Assembly: GCA_021018995.1 (NCBI GenBank)
Contig: JAJIZI010000018.1
Location: 736,001 to 800,000, forward strand
DNA length: 64,000 bases
Reading direction: 5' to 3'
Source: Chloranthus sessilifolius
Taxonomy: Eukaryota > Streptophyta > Magnoliopsida > Chloranthales > Chloranthaceae
The first letter of the stretch is position 1; the number at the start of each line of letters is the position of its first letter. The position numbers were made by a program, and so were the translations under genes. The notes beneath the pieces are model-generated. The model saw only the letters and a program-made list of their open reading frames with translations. It ran no database searches and was not told the origin of the DNA. Below, piece after piece: positions 21,504 through 31,858 of the stretch.

Positions 21504-23372
21504 TGTTGAGAACTGGAAAATACCATTTTTCACCCCTCAACCTTTGTCTTGATAGACCTTTGAGAGAACTAAATAAGTGTTCTAAGTGCTTGTGTTTCAG
21601 CTAACAAAAAAGACAGGCTTAACCATAAAAGCAGCTTAAAAGTGCCAAAAAGATGATAATCCATGTCGATCCAAAGGACGAAAGAGAAGGGACAACCTCA
21701 CTAGATGTTAAAAGGTCTGAACTGAAGAGGCAAAGACCTGGTCTCAAGCCAGAAAAGAAGTATGGAGAAATTCGAACAGAAAAATGCACTACAGAGTACT
21801 TTTTACAAAGAACCTGAACTGTTTGAAAAGAACCTGAACTCTGCGAAAAGAACTAAAAACTCCAGGCTTAGCTTTCGAAGAGCACTTGAACTCTTCGAAG
21901 AGATGATTGACCTTTTCGAAAAGAAGAGAACTCCATTTGAACAGAACCAGAACATTGCGAAAAGCGGTTCAGGAGTTACAACACCTTGCGAAAAGTCCCC
22001 TAAACTATGCGAAAAGGTATTATGGAGATTCCTAGCTTTTGCAAGGGCAATTCAGTAATCTTTTTCACGTGTCCCAATGCATTTAAAAACCTAGGGACAT
22101 TCCAAAAGATTCTAAGCATGAAGCGAAGGCATATTCTGCCCCATGTGAGCACCCAGAGATTAAATAACTTGGCAGGAACTTGTAGAAACTCTAACAAACT
22201 TTCAAAATGCATAACAGAATTGATGCTTTTGTCACCTGATTAGCAGAACCAGATCGAGCAATCTGATTGGCCAGAACAGATCTGGATCCTTGTGCTCGAC
22301 TACCATTGGTCGATACAGATCTGAGCACTTCTGATTGGTTGATACACATCTGAGCTGGACTTAGGAAAAACTATAAATAGACGAACCATTTGCCCAATTT
22401 GGGCATCCAGATTTTGAGTTTCATTCCTATTCCCCCATTTCCAAACCAGATAGTGTGTCTGAAATCCCTGTAATAGCCTCACTTTTACTTGCAATTGAGA
22501 ATTGTGAGATACTTCTGTAATTCAAAAGAGAGTTGTATTCAAGACTATAAATCTGAGAGCTATTTAAGCAGTGCTCTGTAATTGTAATGGTGAATTTGAA
22601 AAGGTTATTGTAAACTGTACATTCTCAATTGGACTCATGTTATGGGTTCCCTCTGATCTCCTTATTGCATTAGACTCCTTTAGATTTACTATTTTTCATG
22701 CAATTTCCCTTGATTCATTAATGCTGTGAGAATTAGTGTTTGTAACCTAATCTCTCACGGCATTTGTAGTGATGCTTCCCGTTCTAAATTAAGGCTTTGG
22801 ATTTAAGACTATTGGATGGTCTGTGGCCATTGAAGTGGACAGACCATAGCCATAAGCCTAAACCTAATCCTTGAGTTAGATTTATTTCTCTTACATCTGT
22901 GCTTGTAGCCAGATGAAGATTGGATCATCTCTCAGTTGATTTGCAGTCATTCTCATTGTATTTCAAGGACCAAATCAAAGTTAGATATTATTTCTCCATT
23001 TTTTATAAGTTTACATCAAAATTCCCCAACTCAGATCTGAATCATTTAGTTTAACTTTTACTTTTATCATTTAGTTAATGTGACAAATTCAATCTCCCAT
23101 CTTATGTGCTTTCTAGATAGGATAAGAGGCCAGATCTGGTAGCTCAGATCTGGAGGTTTATCTTGCATTTTAAACCAATTCTCTGTGGAAGATCTTTTAC
23201 TCACTTACATTTAAAACTTGCTACAATTGGCCCTGATCTTGCAGGCTAATTCACTTCTCTCTGTACTGATATTTCTTTACTCTTTTTAATATTCTAGATT
23301 CATTATAACTTAGCAGTTGCAAACCTGTTTTCAAAACACAAATAAATCAAGCACACTTAGAATCAAACAACA
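21504..23372 (+). repeat. 3' LTR of RE-3
   Basis: Same 1,869-bp length and layout as the 5' LTR: motif array about 21760-22030, TATAAATA at 22372-22379, hairpin at 22814-22851 and U5 block at 23181-23245. It ends CAAACAACA, followed by the TSD. Confidence 0.95.
22814..22851 (+). other. 38-nt leader hairpin, RE-3 3' LTR
   Basis: Identical in all positions to the 5' LTR copy at 10323-10360. Confidence 0.8.
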
Positions 23373-23377
23373 ATGCC
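23373..23377. repeat. target-site duplication of RE-3, right copy (ATGCC)
   Basis: Matches 9008-9012. RE-2 ORF2 sequence resumes after it. Confidence 0.95.
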
Positions 23378-24121
23378 CCTGATGCAGTGACCCCTCCAGT
23401 CAGCTTCTTAGAAATTTTTGCAATGGTGGCTCTCAATGGGGGACCCAAACCACACACAGGGTTGTACTGGGCAGGTATCCCAAGTATTCTAGTAATGGCA
23501 ACCTAATTGAACAACATCTCAAATTTGTCTATGAGCACCAGCAATGCTGGGTTCCCATCATCCCCAGTCTTGACTCTGATATTTTGGTTGAACAATTACA
23601 CTAGTCTAGGGAAGACTAGTTGCATTGGGGGCCTCAGCAAGGGAAGTAGATTGGCTTTGGTTAGGTATTCTATGGAGGCAGCTATCTCAGATATCTCCTC
23701 AAAGAATGCTTTATCAAAAATTGCCTCAGCCTCTAGCTTAATTGCTGTAACAATTTCAGAGGGGACCTTGAGGTATTCATTATCTTCTTCCTCTTCATCT
23801 TCAGGGACCTCAGGGGTTACTTCCTTGCCCTTTTTCTATTTCTTCTATGGTTTATCAGAGCTTTTGGCATGTGGGGGCTATCTGGCCCTCTTCTTAGGAG
23901 AAGATTTCTTTTTGGCACCTTGGGCATCAGAGGCCACGCCCTTTCCTTTCTTCCCAGTGTGTTCAATTTTGGGCTCAACCACCTGGGTTGGCACCTCAGG
24001 AGGTCTCCACTGTGGAGGCCTTTGTAATGCTTATAGATTTTCTAGTGGCCACAAGACTCCCAATAGGTGGTGGGGTTACTAAAGCAGACGAGGTATCTGT
24101 GAATTTTGAACCCATGGCCAT
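23378..24121 (-). pseudogene. ORF2 of RE-2, 5' part
   Basis: Start at the minus-strand ATG at 24121 (MAMGSKFTDTSSAL). A basic stretch (KKKSSPKKRAR) is followed by three in-frame stops, then an acidic EDEEEEDN run and the domain start (KLEAEAIFDKAFFEE, IEYLTKANLLPLLRPPMQLVFPRLV, GNPALLVLIDKFEMLFN, ILGIPAQYNP). The frame reaches the RE-3 insertion point and continues at 9012. The long plus-strand frame over 23507-24082 is its shadow. Confidence 0.85.
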
Positions 24122-24970
24122 TGCTATTCTATTTCTTCCAATTAGGACTTGAGACTCCAAATAGATGTAATGCACACTTCAAAAATAAAATAGAACCCAA
24201 ATTACTCTCTACTTACTCTAAATTAATGTCCAATTAAATTAACCGAAAGAGCGTGAGAAATCTTACCAAATGATAGCTAGGGTTTCACCTTACACATTGC
24301 ATAGATGTTCAAATCCCCGCAAACCTAGCCCAAAGTGACCAGGAGGTGATGAGGACTAAAATGGTATGAGGAAACTAGCTGAAGTGAAGTGGAATGGGTT
24401 GTATAGATGAAGGGGCAAAAGAGGGAGCTCGAAAGTGCGTAGTGAAAGCTAGGTCAAAAAAGTATAATGGATGAAATGGTGAAAATCGTTGGGTTTATAG
24501 GGCTGAACCCATGCTTCGTGCAGCTATCGCCAGGTTCTCGTGAAGTACAATTCACACACAGTTCATAGCTAACATCGCAAGAAGTGCTATCGCGGACCAG
24601 AAAAGAGCCTCACGAGAACAGATTTAGAAGATTTATGTGCCTCACGAGGTACTTCGCAGAGTTGAATTTGAACCATAGCGAGTGAAACAGTTTCTCATCT
24701 CTCGCGTAGCTTAGCATGTGATCTTCGCGAGGAACATCCATTTGGAATATCAAGGACCCCGCGAGGTAGTTAATGGTGTGGCCTTCATAATGTTAGCTCG
24801 TGAGGCTCTCGTGCAATAAAAAAATGTGAATTCCATTTTTTCGCACAGTTCCCCGTTGCTGACAGGATAGAGCCACGTGAGACTCAATGTTAGGCTTCAG
24901 CCAGTACCTTTTTCTCATGAAGCTCTCGTACAGTATAAAATATCCATCAAAACTCCGTAAGAAAGCTTCA
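24122..24970 (-). promoter_or_regulatory. putative internal promoter and leader of ORF2, RE-2
   Basis: TATAAAC (minus strand, 24493-24499) lies 372 nt before the ORF2 ATG. Upstream of it (24500-24960) is a cluster of CGCG-containing motifs like those of the RE-2 U3; the 10-mer CGCGAGGTAG is at 24760-24769 here and at 4255-4264 in U3. RE-4 has the same TATAAAC at the same 372-nt distance. Confidence 0.55.
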
Positions 24971-25454
24971 AGTGGCATGCGAGCTTGAAATTTTGGCCAT
25001 TTAGCCCTATGAGAAAGCAACACTTCTTTCACTTTGTGCCCTGGCTTGTGCATGTACAATGTCATGCACCAATTAAGTGTGCATCAGCACCAACTCCTCG
25101 ACATTGACTCCATTTCATCAGGACAATTAAGTTACCCTTTATCAACATTGAAACATCACAAATTCAGAATTTCAAAGAAAATTTTTCAGATCAAATTCAT
25201 GACATGTATTGTGAGAGCATCTCAACCATCACCAACAGACTTGAACATTAAATCCAGATGACATATATGCAATGTACTCAAAACAAAACAGGACAAAAGA
25301 AAATCAAACACACAAGCAAAGCATTATCACAAAAGCAGTAATTAAAAATTTTCTAAGCAACATAAAACAAAATACATAATCAATATATATGGTACACACA
25401 TTCTTTGGTTCTTCACCACTCACCTTCATTTCTTGTTCACTCTCTATGACCTCC
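24971..25454 (-). other. gag-ORF2 linker of RE-2
   Basis: AT-rich non-coding sequence where RE-3 carries all of pol. It shares A-rich blocks with the RE-4 linker (48480-48876). I see no trace of RT or integrase. Confidence 0.6.
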
Positions 25455-26663
25455 TCAGTTGCCTTGCCCTCCTAAATTAGAATCCACATGGGTAGAGGAT
25501 GCTTCTCCTATCATGAACTGCTCTTTTGGATTGGCCAATGGTTGACTAGGCAGTCTGCCCTCCTCTCTTTTATTTAAAGTATTACAGATTTGACCCAGCT
25601 GGTCCTCCATTTTCTTAATACTTTGCCCATGAGAGTTCACAGTTTGGACTAGGTTCCCCAAATTTTGCAATAAATGCTAGCATTTGCTCTCCAAACGAAG
25701 AGGATCTAGGCTGTTGTGAGGGCAAGGCCAACTGATTGAGCTATGGAGCAGGCAAATGAAAATTCTGTCTTGGTGGATATCCTTAGTTAAACTGGTGCTG
25801 AGGTCTATATGGAGCTACCAACTGCTGTTGCTGGGGTTGAGGGTATGTATCGTGTCTCCACCTCAAATTTGGGTGGTTTTTCCAGGAGTACCCTGCCTAC
25901 ATCATAATCATCAATTTGTTAACTTTTAAGCTTAGATTGTCTACCTTCCTCTCCAACTCACTTTGCACCTTAACTTCATACATTCCACCTCTAAGGGTGA
26001 ACTCTTTCACCAACTTAGCTGGGGTCTAGCTGTCATTGCGAGACAGTGACTCCTGCTGTATGGAATTTTCTCCTATAATGCCAAATAGATCCTTAGCCTC
26101 ATCAGCTATCTTGTGGAGGAAACTAGCACCACAAGATGCATCCACCCTATCCCTACTCTTGGGATTAATTCCTTGGTAAAATACTTGCACTAGTTTCCAC
26201 TATAGAATTTGGTGGTGGGGGCATTGTTTTAACATCTCCTAAAATCTCTCCCATGCTTCATAAAAATATTTAATTGAGGACTGAGTAAATGACAAAATAC
26301 TAGTCCTCATCTGGCTGGTCTTATTCATAGGAAAGAATTTAGCCAGAAATTGGCTATGGAGGTCATTCCATGTTTGAATGTTGTTGGCTGGGATCTTAGA
26401 AAGCCAGGTGCTGGCTTTGTCCTTTAGGGAAAAAGGAAAAAGCCTCAGTTTGGTAGCAATATTGAAAGTGGTGCGAAGTGCAAAAATTGGTCGATGTGCT
26501 TGTAAGGATCTTCCTTATTGAGCCCATGGAAGGGTGACAGCATGTTGATGGTAGAGGACTTGATTTCGTAGTTTCCTTCCACTAAAGGGAATTGTATGCA
26601 AAAGGGAGATGTGTAATCCCAATGTGCATTTTACTCCTTCAGGGTCCTTTGCCTCTCAGCCAT
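25455..26663 (-). pseudogene. gag: gag of RE-2, lacking the zinc knuckle
   Basis: Start at the ATG at 26663 (MAERQRTLKE, then an in-frame stop). Capsid sequence (NYEIKSSTINMLSPFHGLNKEDPYKHIDQF) and the late segment (QSIKKMEDQLGQICNTLNKREEGRLPSQPL) are clear. Near 25915 the text runs from the NLSLKVNKLM helix straight to WKNHPNLRWRHD, so the CCHC knuckle present in RE-3 is deleted. The protein ends shortly after KEQFMIGEAS, before the TLRSG motif. Many stops; not functional. Confidence 0.8.
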
Positions 26664-27098
26664 GACAACTAGTTTAGTTTCAACAGAAGGGTCGTCTGTG
26701 GTGTTTCTTGGTCTAAGGACCCTTTTAACCTCAGGATTTGGAGGTCCCAACTCAAGGTTAAGGGACCTTCTTCCAAGCATACACACACAAACTTAGCGAA
26801 TAAGGAAAATGCTTATAGCACACAAAGAATTTTCAAACTAAATTAACAAATAAAAAGAGTTACACTAAACTAATTACAGGGAATCCAACATTAAAGGACT
26901 AAGTTTTAGGGTAAAAGAAGTGCAAACAAAGCTAGCTGAACTCCAGCTGTAGCTCTAGCTTTTCCCTTCTGTTGTTGTCCAATTCCGTAAAAATCCCACA
27001 AAGAAATAGTAGCACTTATTATTCTATTTATGGCACAGCTACAAAGAATTTTCTAAACTACAATATAATACAACTCAGGTCTATTAAAAAGATCAATA
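26664..27098 (-). other. untranslated leader of RE-2 between PBS and gag
   Basis: No gene. It encodes only a decayed N-terminal extension similar to the leader of other elements here. Confidence 0.6.
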
Positions 27099-27116
27099 TC
27101 CCCGATAGCAGCACCA
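27099..27116 (-). other. primer-binding site of RE-2, decayed tRNA-Asp type
   Basis: Minus-strand TGGTGCTGCTATCGGGGA, four changes from the tRNA-Asp complement, seven bases inside the LTR edge. Confidence 0.8.
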
Positions 27117-27122
27117 AAAACT

Positions 27123-27339
27123 TGTTGGACTACTCCAGGTGTCTAAATGCTGATATTTATTTAAGTGATGAGATGGTAAAATCATAATACAAAGGTGGAG
27201 TAAAATGACTATGAAATCAACAACCTAAAGTACACATAGCTTGTAAGATATAGGGCTATTATAGGAAGTTTTGATAAGTAAGAGTTTGCCCTACAGAGAA
27301 ATTGATCTAGATCCCAAAATGGGCTATAATAGTAGGTGT
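27123..27339 (-). repeat. 5' LTR remnant of RE-2
   Basis: The 217 bp nearest the PBS, collinear with 2377-2595 of the 3' LTR. It is cut by the start of RE-4 at 27340; the rest of the LTR and the second TSD are not in the window. Confidence 0.85.
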
Positions 27340-27857
27340 TGTTGGATTCGTTTCCCTAGTTGCTTTGCTTATTGTGTGGTGGAAATCAATTAAAAACAAA
27401 GTAACATAAAAGAATAGATTCAGCACAACTAGAGTAAACTTAGACCTGCAGGATACAGGGCCTATTGTAGCAAGTTTTGATAAGTAAGAGTTTGTCCCAC
27501 AGAGAAATTGATCTAGAACCCAAAATGGGTTATACTAGTAGGTCTCCGGAACTGGCTACAGATATGACAATCCTAAAGAAAGGGAGTTGGGTGTCACAAC
27601 TACACTAAATTAATCCTAAAATAGAGAAATAAAATATAGCCCTATCCTGAAGAAAGGGTTAAGAAGATGATGGTGATGGTGTGTACCAAAATAAAATATA
27701 AAAATTGGTGAGAAGTAAGCAGGTTAAGTTCTGAGTTAAAGCAATACTGAAACACAGATTTAGTCTGTCTCTGTACTGCTCCTTGCTGAGATGCTATCAA
27801 AAGCCTCATCAAGGTAGAAATATCTAGTTTAACCCATGCCATTTGGGGTGCTCTTAA

Positions 27858-27895
27858 GGCTGTAAGATGTCCACTCAAATGGTCACGGCCTATCC
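27858..27895 (-). other. 38-nt leader hairpin, RE-4 3' LTR copy 2 (degenerate)
   Basis: AUAGGCCGU against ACAUCUUAC: three mismatches. The matching copy in the 5' LTR (51216-51253) is perfect, so this one decayed after insertion. Confidence 0.6.
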
Positions 27896-28372
27896 TATAA
27901 AGTCTGTCAAATCCCATTAGTTAAACCAGAAATTGCCCATCTAGTCCAGAGGAGTGGACTGATCATTTCTCTAGCCACTGGACCAGATTAAGCCATGAAT
28001 ACTATTACAGCACTATGTAATGCCAATGCTACAAGCTCCCCAGATCTGCGCACAAGTCTCGCTGAAATCCATAGGTATTTCAACCCATAAGATCCTAAGT
28101 GCATTGCCAAGGCCAACGGCTCACTGGAGCTAACAAAAGGGATCATGCAACAGGTTGAATAGGGCTTTAGATTCAGCTAGGCATTGCTACAAATGGCCTG
28201 CAATGACTCAGCCACAAGCTGCAATTACTATAAAGAGATCACATCTAACATCTAATGTCGGCTAGGTAAAACACAGGACCCAGTTCCTGTACAAACGTCC
28301 TCACAAGACTCTTAAAGCTCATGTGGAGGGGAGGGGAACCTTTCTCAAACATGTGGCTGGAGACAACCTTAG

Positions 28373-28410
28373 GGCTATACTCTATCCACTCAAATGGTCA
28401 TAGGGTATCC
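28373..28410 (-). other. 38-nt leader hairpin, RE-4 3' LTR copy 1
   Basis: AUACCCUAU pairs with AUAGAGUAU with one mismatch. Pair 4 is C-G and pair 8 is A-U, both changed jointly relative to RE-3 (G-C, G-C). Confidence 0.7.
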
Positions 28411-29410
28411 CATTGGTCTGTCCATACCACAGAGGTCTGAGAAAGAGCATTAAGACTGTTGCAACCACCATGGTCCATAGGCTTCCGAGCTCCCCAGATC
28501 TCACTATAGATCCAGCATTGCTTTCCATGGGGCTATCAAACAAAGGGAAATCAGATCTACTAGAAACTGAATGGGCTAGTTCCAAATATATGGATCCTAT
28601 AGATATCTAAAGAAATCATAAGATCTTTAGATTCAATTAGGCATTAAAGTAGCAATCCATTGATAAATACAAAACTTACAATTAATTGTCTCCATGCTGT
28701 AGCCTGTACACAACTGCTCATCCAAAATCCTAATATATACAAAACCTATTACAAACTAAAAGAAACTAAACCTAACTGCTTACAGAGGGATTAGCCAGCA
28801 AGTGCTGGGCTAAGAGAGAAGAAAAAAGGGAAAAAGCGGTGATCAAACCCTAACCTTAGCCTGCTGGAGCTCTCAGCCGACAGAAGATGCACAGAAGGGT
28901 TGAAGATAAAATTAAACTCTAAGTGGAGCTTATATACTCTGTCCATAAGGCCTTGGCTTTGAAGGGATTAACCATAATTTTTTAGTAGACATGGCACTAT
29001 TATATCTTTTGAATGTTTTGAGACATGTGCCTCAAAATTTACACCTCGAGATGTGTGCCCTAGCCTTGGGAAATTCCTAAAAAGTCCTTGAGTTAAAACT
29101 GAGAAGTTGGGACCCCGTGCTTCGTGAGGCTGGCATATGCATTAATTGATTCGCACAGTTGCAGGGCCTTCGCGGAGTAGCTTTTGGTTGGTGGGAAGTG
29201 TTCACTCGCATAGTGAATGTTCAGTTAATCAGGTAGTTCCTTTGCGTTGCACTATTGTCGCAGAGATGTTTTAGAGTACCTAGACTTCTCGTGTAGTAGA
29301 GCTTCAGAAGTTCTCTCTGTAGCTAGGTGCTCGCACAGTTATGCTCCTGTGCTCGTGTGGTAATTGGTAAGGCTTCAGAGTACGTAAGATTTGTGCAAGG
29401 AGAATTCTAG

Positions 29411-29415
29411 GCGTC
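29411..29415. repeat. target-site duplication of RE-5, left copy (GCGTC)
   Basis: GCGTC precedes the TGTTAAG of the 5' LTR and recurs at 42480-42484. Confidence 0.93.
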
Positions 29416-30342
29416 TGTTAAGACCTGAAAAGTACCACTTTTCACCCCTTAACTTAACCATTGATTAGACCCTTAGCCATCTAATAAGTTCTTGTTAAGT
29501 ATTTTATGTAGGTAATAATCAGCAGTGAAACAAGGCCAAGAATCCTGCTAAGGAGCCTGTTTTGGCACCAGAAGTCCCTCAGAAGGATGGACTCTGAATC
29601 CATACCTGGAATGAGCCTTGCGCAGTCCAACTGAGCTTCCCAAGACTTTACAACAACTACTCGCGCAGCTCTCACGAAGCTCAAGAGTAGAACACATTGC
29701 ACAGTCTTACGCAGTTCAAAGCAGACCTCTCTCAACCTCACGTAGTTTGCTCGAGCAGTGAGAGAGAGAGCCGAGACTCCTCGCGCCTGGCCGATGGCGG
29801 GATGCAATTATCAGAAGAGAACTCCTCACGCAATTCTAGCGCCATTCAAGAAGAAAGCATCCTCGCAAAGACAGAGCCATCCTCGCAAAGATTAATCAAG
29901 ACATGAAACCTCGTCAAGTTCTCGCGCTATTCAAATCTGTCCTCACGAATATCAAACTAGCGATCGCGCAGCTACCTCGCGACTGCTTGAACTCCAACCC
30001 CGCGACATCTGAGGCATTGATGTCTACTCAACCTCGCGACTGCCTGAAGAGCAAACCAAGGCAACCTCCTGATGGTTGAAGCTTCAATAGCAAATCATCC
30101 TCGTGAAGAGCAAGAGATACCACGCGACAAGTCTGGGAAACAATGGCTACCTAGCGAAGCTCTGAACTTCAACTTCCATCTCTTCAGCAGAGGACCTTCT
30201 AAGAATTTCTAGCGATTAGGGCACGCACACCCATGCTCAAATCTCTGTGCACGTGCCCCAAGGCATCCAAGGATAACTATTCGGCCACGTGGCATCGTTA
30301 AAATTAGGGTTTCCTAAGCCTAATGCGCCGCCACACCACTGC

Positions 30343-30350
30343 TATATAAA
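30343..30350 (+). promoter_or_regulatory. TATA box of RE-5 5' LTR
   Basis: TATATAAA, conserved at 40988-40995 in the 3' LTR. It follows the CGCG-rich U3 and precedes the hairpin leader. Confidence 0.75.
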
Positions 30351-30691
30351 CCCATACTTAGCTTAGGTTTAGACATCCTAGAATAGCTAGGAACACATCT
30401 CATTTCTTGGAGACTTGATCCAAGATCGTTTTTCTTTTCTTTTTGTAGCTGTAAGTAGTTTTCTTTTTTCTTTTTCCTTCTCCCCATAGTCCAGCGTTTG
30501 CTGGCTATGTCTTTGCATGTATTTTGAACTAGTTTAATGGAAGTTCTGTAATTGGATTTTTTTACATTATGGGATTTGTGTTTGAATGTGAGATGCTCTG
30601 TGCAAGGCTGCTGCCTTGTGATTCGCCAATGCTTTGACTGGGATTCAAAGCAATGGAGGACTGATTCTAAGGGGCACTCAAATCCAAGTGT

Positions 30692-30742
30692 CCTGTGTGT
30701 CTGGGCTATCATGGTCCTATACAGCCTTAGCCCCACCACAGG
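30692..30742 (+). other. second-type leader hairpin, RE-5 5' LTR copy 1
   Basis: CCTGTG pairs with CACAGG and, inside, GGGCT with AGCCC, around a loop containing ATCATGGTCC. It lies about 112 nt upstream of the 38-nt hairpin. Confidence 0.55.
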
Positions 30743-30853
30743 ACCCACTAGATCTGAAATCCCCATGGGAGCTTGAGCTAGTAGCCATGTGACCATGGTG
30801 GTGGCAGCGATATTCTTGTTTTTTCTTGGGCTCCATGAGGAGGATAGCCTCTG

Positions 30854-30891
30854 GGATAGTCTGTGACCATTCAAGTGGACAGGTTATAGCC
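30854..30891 (+). other. 38-nt leader hairpin, RE-5 5' LTR copy 1
   Basis: AUAGUCUGU pairs with ACAGGUUAU over nine positions, with one G-U and one U-G pair that exist only in the sense strand. It lies about 505 nt downstream of the TATA box. Confidence 0.75.
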
Positions 30892-31126
30892 TTAGGGTGA
30901 TTCTAATCCACTGATCCAAGGTGGATCTTTCTTCTTTACACCTGAGCTTGTATAAGCCTGGTGGGAGATTGTATAGAGGCAAACTCCCCTATAATTATAT
31001 AGATCCGCTATCAGATGTTAGATCTGATCTGGTTATAGAGATTGTAGGCTTCTGACTGGACCATTGTAGCCTCACTCAAGCAATGGACAGCTAGATCGAA
31101 GGTTGTCCTCAATCTCTTGTTGGTTC

Positions 31127-31174
31127 TATGTGTCTGGGCTATCATGGTCCTACACAGCCTTAGCCCCACACATA
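31127..31174 (+). other. second-type leader hairpin, RE-5 5' LTR copy 2
   Basis: TATGTGT pairs with ACACATA; GGGCT with AGCCC. The outer stem differs from copy 1 but remains paired. Confidence 0.55.
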
Positions 31175-31286
31175 AAGCTTTAGAGGGTGAGGTTCCCTAT
31201 GGATTCTTGATCTGGTAGCCTAGATGAAATAGTGCCTATAATGATTAACTTGTTTTGACCCATCCCTGGATTGTGGTTCCCCTATG

Positions 31287-31324
31287 GGATAGTCTGTGAC
31301 CATTTGAGTGGACAGGTTATAACC
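31287..31324 (+). other. 38-nt leader hairpin, RE-5 5' LTR copy 2
   Basis: Same central stem as copy 1, 433 nt further downstream; loop UUUGAG instead of UUCAAG. Confidence 0.75.
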
Positions 31325-31840
31325 TTAAGGGATTGAATCATGGCAGAGAGATGGGTTGGATCTTTTCTCCTCAGTGGTGATAACGTAGCCATTGGACAGG
31401 ATTTCTATAACATCAGATCTAAATCTGAGTTACAAAGCTCCTCTGATCTAGGTTCAATAACATACTTCTCACCCTTTTATATTTATTCTCCACACTCCAT
31501 CCATCCTCTCAACCCTTTCTGTAGTTTAGACATTAGGTTACCTTAGAATACCTAGAATAAGTGACCTTAAACTCCCCTCCTTTTTAGGACTGTCAGATCT
31601 GTAGCCAGATATGGAGGGACTACTAGAGATGTCTCCCTTGGAGCTGTAGATCACCTTTCCCTGTGGGACAAACTCTTACTTATCAAAACTTGCCACAATG
31701 GACCCTGTATCTTGCAGGGCTAGGATTTCTTAGTTGTGCTGATTCCATCCCCTGTTTTACTCTTTCTTTGATTTTTAAATTACTTTTACCACCAACCAAT
31801 AAAATAAGCACACACTTAGAATTTCGAACCAACAAGTTTT

Positions 31841-31858
31841 TGGCATCGTTGCCGGGGA
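31841..31858 (+). other. primer-binding site of RE-5, tRNA-Asp type
   Basis: TGGCATCGTTGCCGGGGA, two changes from the tRNA-Asp complement, six bases after the LTR end. Confidence 0.87.

Larger units (their letters stand above)
9013..23372 (+). mobile_element. RE-3: full-length Athila-like element with gag, pol and ORF2
   Basis: A complete 14.36 kb insertion with TG..CA LTRs of 1,869 bp each, TSD ATGCC, tRNA-Asp PBS, gag, protease, RT, RNase H, integrase, ORF2, a tail and a PPT. In a 240-nt stretch compared by eye (9781-10020 versus 22272-22511) the LTRs differ at about five positions, so the insertion is fairly recent. Gag-pol nevertheless carries many frameshifts and stops. It is the only copy here with a pol region and models the autonomous partner of RE-2, RE-4 and RE-5. 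Confidence 0.95.
2377..27339 (-). mobile_element. RE-2: non-autonomous gag+ORF2 LTR element, split by RE-3
   Basis: Read on the minus strand: 5' LTR remnant (27339-27123), PBS, gag, an ORF2 promoter-like region, ORF2 (24121-23378 and 9012-7076), a 3' non-coding tail, PPT and 3' LTR (5151-2377). RE-3 (9013-23372) sits in ORF2, and RE-4 starts at 27340 inside the 5' LTR. No RT, RNase H or integrase sequence lies between gag and ORF2. The two LTR remnants share the same start (TGTTGGACTACTCC) but differ at roughly one base in eight by eye over about 215 nt, so this is an old insertion. Confidence 0.85.
27340..29415 (-). repeat. 3' LTR of RE-4, inner part
   Basis: From TGTTGGATTCG to the RE-5 insertion; the LTR continues at 42485. 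TATATAAG on the minus strand (28929-28936) is the likely TATA box. Two leader hairpins and the U5 block (27445-27503) lie downstream of it. Confidence 0.88.
29416..31834 (+). repeat. 5' LTR of RE-5
   Basis: Starts TGTTAAGACCTG and ends GAACCAACA. U3 (29640-30130) is dense in CTCGCG-type motifs (CTCGCGCAG at 29660-29668). TATATAAA at 30343-30350. The leader contains a duplicated module of about 434 nt, each copy with two hairpins. A long antisense frame over 30320-30874 is shared with the 3' LTR but is not a credible gene. Confidence 0.93.

Noticed and set aside
23507-24082. 191-codon plus-strand frame rich in Ser and Gly
   Set aside because: It is the exact antisense shadow of the RE-2 ORF2 N-terminal part on the minus strand.
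30320-30874. 184-codon minus-strand frame in the RE-5 5' LTR, present again at 40965-41519
   Set aside because: It is kept in both LTRs because they are recent copies of each other. It runs antisense through the TATA box and leader, has no recognisable domain, and its codons look random.
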